This document shows positions 32,082 to 37,173 of a stretch of DNA of 37,173 nt, in pieces. The position numbers were made by a program, and so were the translations under genes. Position 1 is the stretch's first letter; every line of letters begins with the position of its first letter. This DNA comes from Lysinibacillus telephonicus (GTDB taxonomy: Bacteria > Bacillota > Bacilli > Bacillales_A > Planococcaceae). The DNA lies in assembly GCF_003966145.1 (NCBI RefSeq), contig NZ_RXNR01000039.1:1-37173 (forward strand), read 5' to 3'. A model generated the notes under the pieces. That model saw only the letters and a list, made by a program, of their open reading frames with translations, searched no databases and was not told where the DNA came from.

Positions 32082-32118
32082 AGGAGTAAAGTCCTAAATG
32101 TAGGGTGAAATTCCTAAA
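32082..32118. promoter_or_regulatory. Two tandem 17-base repeats upstream of the EAL gene
   Basis: AGGAGTAAAGTCCTAAA (32082-32098) and AGGGTGAAATTCCTAAA (32102-32118) agree at 13 of 17 bases with a 20-base period, two helical turns. Each has AGG and CCT arms. They lie about 100 bases upstream of the minus-strand EAL gene and about 370 before the ABC exporter. The rest of the 500-base gap (31981-32481) is very AT-rich and shows no gene. Confidence 0.4.
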
Positions 32119-32426
32119 AAAATATCAATTTAAAATAAAATATTTACGGAATAATGATTGGATTATATCTACATAGTATTAGTTCCTTTTTCGGATTACT
32201 TTTAATAACTCCTCCATTTAGGTAGTATTGTAGGATTAAAATTTAAAAATTATGCGTTTTACCGAGCTGGTCTAATTAATTATGAGTTAGTCTTAAAGGC
32301 AACTAAATTACTTACTAGACGTGAGTTGAAAAAAATTTGCTATTTAATTTTATTATATATAGATGCTTATCTACGAACAAAATAAAGTAAGTAAAATAAA
32401 ATTAAAACTAAAAAAATGTGAACAAA

Positions 32427-32454
32427 TTGTAAATAAAAAGGAAAATTATATAAA
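32427..32454 (+). promoter_or_regulatory. Candidate promoter of the ABC exporter operon
   Basis: TTGTAA (32427-32432), a 16-base spacer, then TATAAA (32449-32454), 33 bases before the GTG start. Reasonable for the housekeeping sigma factor; not proven. Confidence 0.4.
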
Positions 32455-32487
32455 TAGAATATTGGAAAGAGTTTTAGGGGTGTGTTT

Positions 32488-34215
32488 GTGAAAACTATAT
32501 TTTCTTACATTAAGCCATATAAATGGCCGGCAATTGTCGCACTATGTTTAATGCTTATTGAATTATCAGTAGAACTTGTCCAGCCTATAATTATTGCAAA
32601 AATTATTGATGACGGAATTGTAATGAAAAACTTGGAAACGATTGGTTACTGGGGAATTATACTGGCAGGATTGGCTTTTATTGCTTTCCTAAGTGGTATT
32701 GTCAATTCCTACTTTTCTTCTCATGTTGCCCAAAGCTTTTCATTTGATATTCGCAACGCTCTATTTAGCAAAATTCAGTCGTTTTCAATGGCGACGTATT
32801 TACGGTTTCCTACTTCAGGATTAATTACACGATTAACAAGTGATGTACAACAAGTACAAACGGTTTTATTTATGAGCTTACGAATTATGCTGCGTGCTCC
32901 TCTTTCAGCAGTTGGCAGCATTATTATGGCGTTTATTGTAAATCCCACGATGGCTCTATTCTTAATGATAGGAACACCAATCCTAGTTATTTTTTTATAT
33001 GTAATCGTGAAGAAGGGTGTTCGTTTTTTTGCACAAGTACAGCGAAAATTAGATCGAGTAAATCGTGTACTGCAAGAGAACCTTCAAGCCATTCGATTAG
33101 TGAAAGCATATATGCGCAACAATTATGAAGAGAAACGCTTTGAGGAAACAGCCGATCAATTAAAAATAAATACAATGAAAGCTTTGCGTGTGATGGAGCT
33201 TATCATGCCTATTTTGCTATTTATTATGAATATGAGTTTGCTTGCTGCTTTATGGTTTGGTTCAGTAGAAGTTGGAAATGGTAATGCAAATGTTGGTGAG
33301 CTTGTTGCGGTTGTCAATTATGCAATGCGAATAACAGGTTCATTTTCTATGTTTGCGTTTATTATTAACTCATTTTCGCGTGCAAAAGCCTCTGCAGAAC
33401 GAATGGAAGAAATTCTTATCATTGAAAAAGACATTGAAACCGAGCTTGCAAATTCACAGAATTCCGTTCTAAGCAAAATACGATCAATTCGATTTGATCA
33501 TGTTACATTTATATATCCTAATACAGAAAAACTAGTATTAGATGATGTTTCTTTTACAATTCACTGTGGAGAAAAGATTGGAATTATGGGAGCGACGGGT
33601 TCAGGAAAATCGACTTTATTAAATCTCATTCCAAGATTTTATGAACCTACTTCAGGTGCTATCGATATAAACGATTGTAATATAAAAGAATTAGAATTAA
33701 AGGAGTTAAGAGCAGTAATTGGTTTTGTTCCACAGCAATCCATGTTATTCACAGGGTCGATCTATAACAATATTAGCTGGGGAAAACGTGACGCATTGGC
33801 AGGGGAAGTAAAGGATGCCTCAACGAAAGCCCAAATCCTTGAAACAATAGAAAACTTCCCAAATCAATTTGATACACGTGTTGGGCAAAAAGGTGTTAAT
33901 TTATCAGGTGGTCAAAAGCAACGTCTATCAGTTGCCCGGGCCTTAATACGTAAAGCTCAAGTTTTAATTTTAGACGATAGTACAAGCGCATTGGATGTAA
34001 AAACAGAATCAGCATTTTGGGAAGCGATGAAGAATGAAAGTGCAACGATGCTTGTTGTGACGCAAAAAATTCGAACTGCTAAAGGGATGGATAAGATTCT
34101 GCTATTAGATGAAGGGCGTGTTATTGCTTTTGGTCCTCATCAAGAGTTGCTTGAAACGAACGAACAATACAAACGGATTGTGCTGTCACAACAAGAACAG
34201 GTAGGTGAAAAGTGA
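32488..34215 (+). CDS. Heterodimeric ABC exporter, subunit with degenerate ATP site (BmrC/YheI-like)
   Basis: 575 residues from GTG at 32488, seven bases after AGGGG. Six membrane helices in the first 310 residues form an ABC exporter domain. In the ATPase, Walker A GATGSGKST lies near 368 and the signature LSGGQKQRLS near 471 is canonical. Walker B is LILDDS, with Asp where the catalytic Glu should be, and the switch histidine is Gln (VVTQKIRT, near 527). This is typical of the degenerate half of pairs such as BmrCD and TM287/288. It overlaps the next gene by one base. Multidrug or lipid export is likely; the substrate is unknown. Confidence 0.9.
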   Translation: MKTIFSYIKPYKWPAIVALCLMLIELSVELVQPIIIAKIIDDGIVMKNLETIGYWGIILAGLAFIAFLSGIVNSYFSSHVAQSFSFDIRNALFSKIQSFSMATYLRFPTSGLITRLTSDVQQVQTVLFMSLRIMLRAPLSAVGSIIMAFIVNPTMALFLMIGTPILVIFLYVIVKKGVRFFAQVQRKLDRVNRVLQENLQAIRLVKAYMRNNYEEKRFEETADQLKINTMKALRVMELIMPILLFIMNMSLLAALWFGSVEVGNGNANVGELVAVVNYAMRITGSFSMFAFIINSFSRAKASAERMEEILIIEKDIETELANSQNSVLSKIRSIRFDHVTFIYPNTEKLVLDDVSFTIHCGEKIGIMGATGSGKSTLLNLIPRFYEPTSGAIDINDCNIKELELKELRAVIGFVPQQSMLFTGSIYNNISWGKRDALAGEVKDASTKAQILETIENFPNQFDTRVGQKGVNLSGGQKQRLSVARALIRKAQVLILDDSTSALDVKTESAFWEAMKNESATMLVVTQKIRTAKGMDKILLLDEGRVIAFGPHQELLETNEQYKRIVLSQQEQVGEK

Positions 34216-36041
34216 TGAATTTCATTCGGAAGCCTTTTGGATACGAGCCTGTATTAACAAAGGAAGATTTAAAAAGACCCAGTAGTAAAAAGAAGGGCCC
34301 ACGTGCTAGTGATTGGAAAAATACACTGCGTCGTATTTGGAAAATTGTTGATGAACAACGTGCCTTGTTGATTATTGTTTTATTACTTGTTGTCATAAGT
34401 TCTGGAATGTCGCTTTTGGGACCTTATTTAATTGGCTATATGATTGATGAGTATGTCGTAATGGGAAACTTTGAAGGAATGTTTTCGTTAATTTTGGCAT
34501 TAATTTTTATTTATTTAATATTAGCATTGTCATTATTTTTCCAGAATTATTGGATGATTGGCATTGCAGGACAGGTTATTTATCGAATGCGTACTGACGT
34601 TTTTAATCACTTATTGAAACTGCCTGTTTCATTTTTTGATAAGCGTCAACACGGGGAATTAATGAGTCGTGCTACAAACGATATTGAAACGGTCAGTTCT
34701 ACCTTAAATAGCTCATTTATACAGGTGTTTTCAAGTGTTTTAACATTGATAGGCACCATTATCGTTATGGTTTCCTTAAGCCCATTATTAACCTTGTTAA
34801 CGATGATAATTATTCCTCTTATGTTTACTGCAACCCGTTGGATTACGAAAAGAACGAGTAAATTATTTAAGGAGCAGCAAGCAGCACTTGGTGCACTAAA
34901 TGGAATGATTGAAGAAACTATTTCCGGTCAGCGAATTGTCAAAGCATTTTCACAAGAGGAAAATGTAAAAAGTGAATTTCGCGAAAAAAGTGCCAATTTA
35001 CGTAGAACAGGATTTTGGGCTTTAACTTATTCTGGGTATATCCCAAAGGTTATGAACTTTTTAAATAATATAAGCTTTGCAATAGTTGCGGGCATCGGTG
35101 GCTTATTAGCTTATAAAGGATTAGCCTCAATTGGTACAATCATTATATTTACGGAGTACTCTCGTCAATTTACACGTCCGCTGAATGATTTGGCAAACCA
35201 AATGAATACGGTCTTATCCGCAATAGCAGGTGCGGAGCGCGTGTTTTCAATTATGGATGAACCAGTAGAAGAAGATAATGGCAGAGTGAAAGAAACTCAT
35301 AAGCTGCTAGGAGAAGTGGAATTTCGCAATGTTTCTTTTAAATATGAATTAGAGGAACAGGCTTATACATTAAAGGATGTAAGTTTTCACGTATTACCTG
35401 GGCAAACGGCTGCTTTAGTTGGAGCAACTGGAGCAGGAAAAACGACGATAATGCAATTGATTTCTAGATTTTACGATGTACAACATGGTGAAATATTATT
35501 TGATGGTTTAAACGTGCGTGACTTAAAAAGAAAGACGCTGCGCAGTCAAATTGCGTTCGTTTTACAAGACTCGTTCCTTTTTGAATCGAGTGTATACGAA
35601 AATATTCGCTATGGCAGACTCAATGCTACCAATGAAGAAATAGAAGAGGCTGCAAAAAAAGCAAACGCCCATAGTTTTATAATGAAGCTTCCAAATGGCT
35701 ATAATACGATTTTAACCTCAGATGGAAGTGAACTTTCTCAAGGCCAAAAGCAATTATTATCTATTGCACGAGCATTTGTGGCTGATCCAGTTATTTTATT
35801 ATTGGATGAAGCAACAAGCAGCATCGACACAGTAACAGAAGAAAAGATACAGCAGGCGTTAGATGCATTGATGGAAGGGCGAACAAGTTTTGTTATTGCT
35901 CATCGTTTAAATACTGTTCGTAATGCAGATGTTGTTTTTGTGATGAAGGAAGGTAAACTTGTTGAGGCCGGTACTCAGCGGCAACTGCTGGAACAAGATG
36001 GCATTTATGCTAATATGCTAAAACAATCTGGCATTTTATAG
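34215..36041 (+). CDS. Heterodimeric ABC exporter, catalytic subunit (BmrD/YheH-like)
   Basis: 608 residues from ATG at 34215, sharing a base with the upstream stop. A charged N-terminal extension of about 45 residues precedes six membrane helices. The ATPase has Walker A GATGAGKTT near 403, Walker B ILLLDEATSS with the catalytic Glu, and the switch His in VIAHRLNT near 562, but its signature is altered to LSQGQ (near 507). Combined with the partner, the consensus ATP site uses this subunit's Walker motifs and the partner's LSGGQ, and the other site is degenerate. The complementary changes show that the two are one transporter. Confidence 0.92.
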   Translation: MNFIRKPFGYEPVLTKEDLKRPSSKKKGPRASDWKNTLRRIWKIVDEQRALLIIVLLLVVISSGMSLLGPYLIGYMIDEYVVMGNFEGMFSLILALIFIYLILALSLFFQNYWMIGIAGQVIYRMRTDVFNHLLKLPVSFFDKRQHGELMSRATNDIETVSSTLNSSFIQVFSSVLTLIGTIIVMVSLSPLLTLLTMIIIPLMFTATRWITKRTSKLFKEQQAALGALNGMIEETISGQRIVKAFSQEENVKSEFREKSANLRRTGFWALTYSGYIPKVMNFLNNISFAIVAGIGGLLAYKGLASIGTIIIFTEYSRQFTRPLNDLANQMNTVLSAIAGAERVFSIMDEPVEEDNGRVKETHKLLGEVEFRNVSFKYELEEQAYTLKDVSFHVLPGQTAALVGATGAGKTTIMQLISRFYDVQHGEILFDGLNVRDLKRKTLRSQIAFVLQDSFLFESSVYENIRYGRLNATNEEIEEAAKKANAHSFIMKLPNGYNTILTSDGSELSQGQKQLLSIARAFVADPVILLLDEATSSIDTVTEEKIQQALDALMEGRTSFVIAHRLNTVRNADVVFVMKEGKLVEAGTQRQLLEQDGIYANMLKQSGIL

Positions 36042-36138
36042 CTAGGTAATTATATGAAATTACCGACTATATCTTGATACAGCATATTAGTTTTACTAAA
36101 ATGAAGAAAACATTTATCAGAATCGGAGATTAACCTAA

Positions 36139-37017
36139 ATGAATTTTTCAATCATGACTGCATCCTTTCCAATTGATGAAGAGACATTTAAAGAAATTAA
36201 AAAGTTATGTGAGGATGCTTTTATAGCAGATAAATACAATTACAGTTCAGTTTTAAATTTATATGAATCAATGAGTACAAATATAAGAGGTTTTTTTGTT
36301 CTTGCCTACGATGAAGAACAAAATCAGCTTGTCGGAGTTGCAAGTGCTACAGACCAAATGGGATTGAATACATATGAATGGTCTATATTAGTATCGCCAA
36401 TGTATCGCCAAATTGGCATTGATGAGGCACTGTTAAAGGTGTTAGGTGATGGCCTGCATAAACGAGGTGCGGAAGGAGAACTAGCGCTAGTAATAGAAAA
36501 TGATAAGGCCAGAAGAAAATTCATTGAAAAATACGGATATTCATATAGCTTTTCAGAAGCAACATTTGAAGCAAAATCAGAAGAAATGAAGCTGAACGAC
36601 CATATTTATATTCGACCTTATATGGAAGCATCAGATAAAGATTGTTTAATTGAAATTTTTTGTGAAGCTTTCGGTGATTTAAGAGAAGAAGCGATAGAGT
36701 TAATCTCATATAATACTACGACAGATGATAGAGTTTTATGGGTTGCAATGCTTAATGATGAAGTAGCCGGAACAGTTACTTCTGCAAAAGAAGGGAAAGT
36801 ACAATGGATTACCGCATTAGCAGTTCATCCATCTAAACAAGGGTTAGGTGTTGGAACGGCCTTGTTAAATTGGGTTAAAGATTTTGCTTTAAGAAATGGT
36901 GAAAAAGTTGTAATGCTTGATGTTGAAATTGACAATGAAAAAGCGCTTGCAGTTTATGAAAAAGCTGGATTTATAAAGTCGATGCAGGTTGATTATTTTG
37001 TTTATAGTGGTGAATAG
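36139..37017 (+). CDS. Double-domain GNAT acetyltransferase
   Basis: 292 residues. The N-terminal half (about 1-145) is a divergent GNAT unit (WSILVSPMYRQIGIDEALLK) and the C-terminal half (about 155-292) is a canonical one, with ALAVHPSKQGLGVGTALLNW as acetyl-CoA loop and LDVEIDNEKALAVYEKAGFI at the end. Proteins of this layout acetylate small amines or protein N-termini; the substrate cannot be told. The ribosome site (CGGAG, 12 bases before ATG) is weak. The gene lies 97 bases after the ABC operon and may be separate. Confidence 0.85.
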   Translation: MNFSIMTASFPIDEETFKEIKKLCEDAFIADKYNYSSVLNLYESMSTNIRGFFVLAYDEEQNQLVGVASATDQMGLNTYEWSILVSPMYRQIGIDEALLKVLGDGLHKRGAEGELALVIENDKARRKFIEKYGYSYSFSEATFEAKSEEMKLNDHIYIRPYMEASDKDCLIEIFCEAFGDLREEAIELISYNTTTDDRVLWVAMLNDEVAGTVTSAKEGKVQWITALAVHPSKQGLGVGTALLNWVKDFALRNGEKVVMLDVEIDNEKALAVYEKAGFIKSMQVDYFVYSGE

Positions 37018-37023
37018 ATAATG

Positions 37024-37103
37024 GAACCCACAAATCTTAAAGGATTTGTGGGTTCAGACTGTAGACAAACTCGAAAATTCGAGTTTGCCTACAGTCTTTT
37101 TTC
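37024..37103 (+). terminator. Tandem terminator hairpins
   Basis: GAACCCACAAATC (37024-37036) pairs perfectly with GATTTGTGGGTTC (37043-37055). Directly after it, GACTGTAG-a-CAAACTCGAA (37057-37075) pairs with TTCGAGTTTG-c-CTACAGTC (37078-37096), followed by a T run. The second is the stronger terminator. Confidence 0.88.
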
Positions 37104-37140
37104 TTTTAAAATAAAATTAATAACCCTTTTTGAATAAGTT

Positions 37141-37173
37141 AGTTGATTTCCGTTTCGGCGGACGCTTTCCGCG
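37141..37173. repeat. Start of a probable dispersed repeat, cut by the window end
   Basis: The last bases (CGGCGGACGCTTTCCGCG) are far richer in G and C than the surroundings and match the start of a dispersed non-coding repeat I recall from many Bacillales genomes. Only the edge is visible, so this is tentative. Confidence 0.4.

Overview
The window is AT-rich, with strong AGGAGG-type ribosome binding sites, many TTG and GTG starts, tight stop/start overlaps and U-tailed hairpin terminators. It looks like a low-GC Gram-positive chromosome of the order Bacillales. Gene content (PBSX-like tail genes, a PdaC-type deacetylase, a lysine 6-dehydrogenase close to the Geobacillus enzyme, a heterodimeric BmrCD-like exporter) fits a Lysinibacillus/Solibacillus-like member of Planococcaceae. 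That placement is an inference from recall, not a database result.

Positions 1-118 hold the 3' end of a group II intron (domains V and VI). Positions 243-15030 hold a compact phage-derived locus that I read as a headless contractile phage-tail-like particle (R-type tailocin). It has a leftward ImmA protease/repressor pair, an operator region with four copies of an AGAAAC-N5-GTTTCT palindrome, and a rightward late-regulator gene. A scarred 570-base segment with only broken frames follows. Then comes a complete tail module in PBSX order: tail terminator, sheath, tube, tail assembly chaperone with a -1 frameshift signal, tape measure, LysM protein, hub, two small baseplate proteins, baseplate J, YmfQ-type wedge protein, short fibre proteins and an XkdX-like protein. 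A holin and an amidase close the locus. I see no integrase, replication, terminase, portal, protease or capsid gene. The products would build and release a tail that can puncture cells but cannot carry DNA.

Positions 15286-20642 hold envelope-related genes: an OmpR-type response regulator, a 47-residue membrane ORF, a multi-pass sensor kinase, a membrane-anchored metallophosphoesterase and undecaprenyl-diphosphatase (UppP). Positions 20683-24587 hold a minus-strand AIM24-family gene and a two-gene operon (aldehyde dehydrogenase plus lysine 6-dehydrogenase) that would take L-lysine through allysine to 2-aminoadipate. Positions 24745-28357 hold a secreted beta-propeller protein and a convergent PdaC-like deacetylase that share a terminator. 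Positions 28488-29741 hold a two-gene ThrE-type exporter. Positions 29959-31980 hold a PAS-PAS-GGDEF-EAL protein with a degenerate GGDEF and an intact EAL. Positions 32488-36041 hold a heterodimeric ABC exporter with one degenerate ATP site, followed by a double-domain GNAT protein and tandem terminators. The window ends at the start of a GC-richer sequence that looks like a dispersed Bacillales repeat.

The most interesting material is the tailocin: its gene content, its operator switch, the frameshift signal with an 11-bp stem, terminators lying inside the tail operon, and the small fibre cassette. I could not identify anything that looks like a new defence or toxin system.
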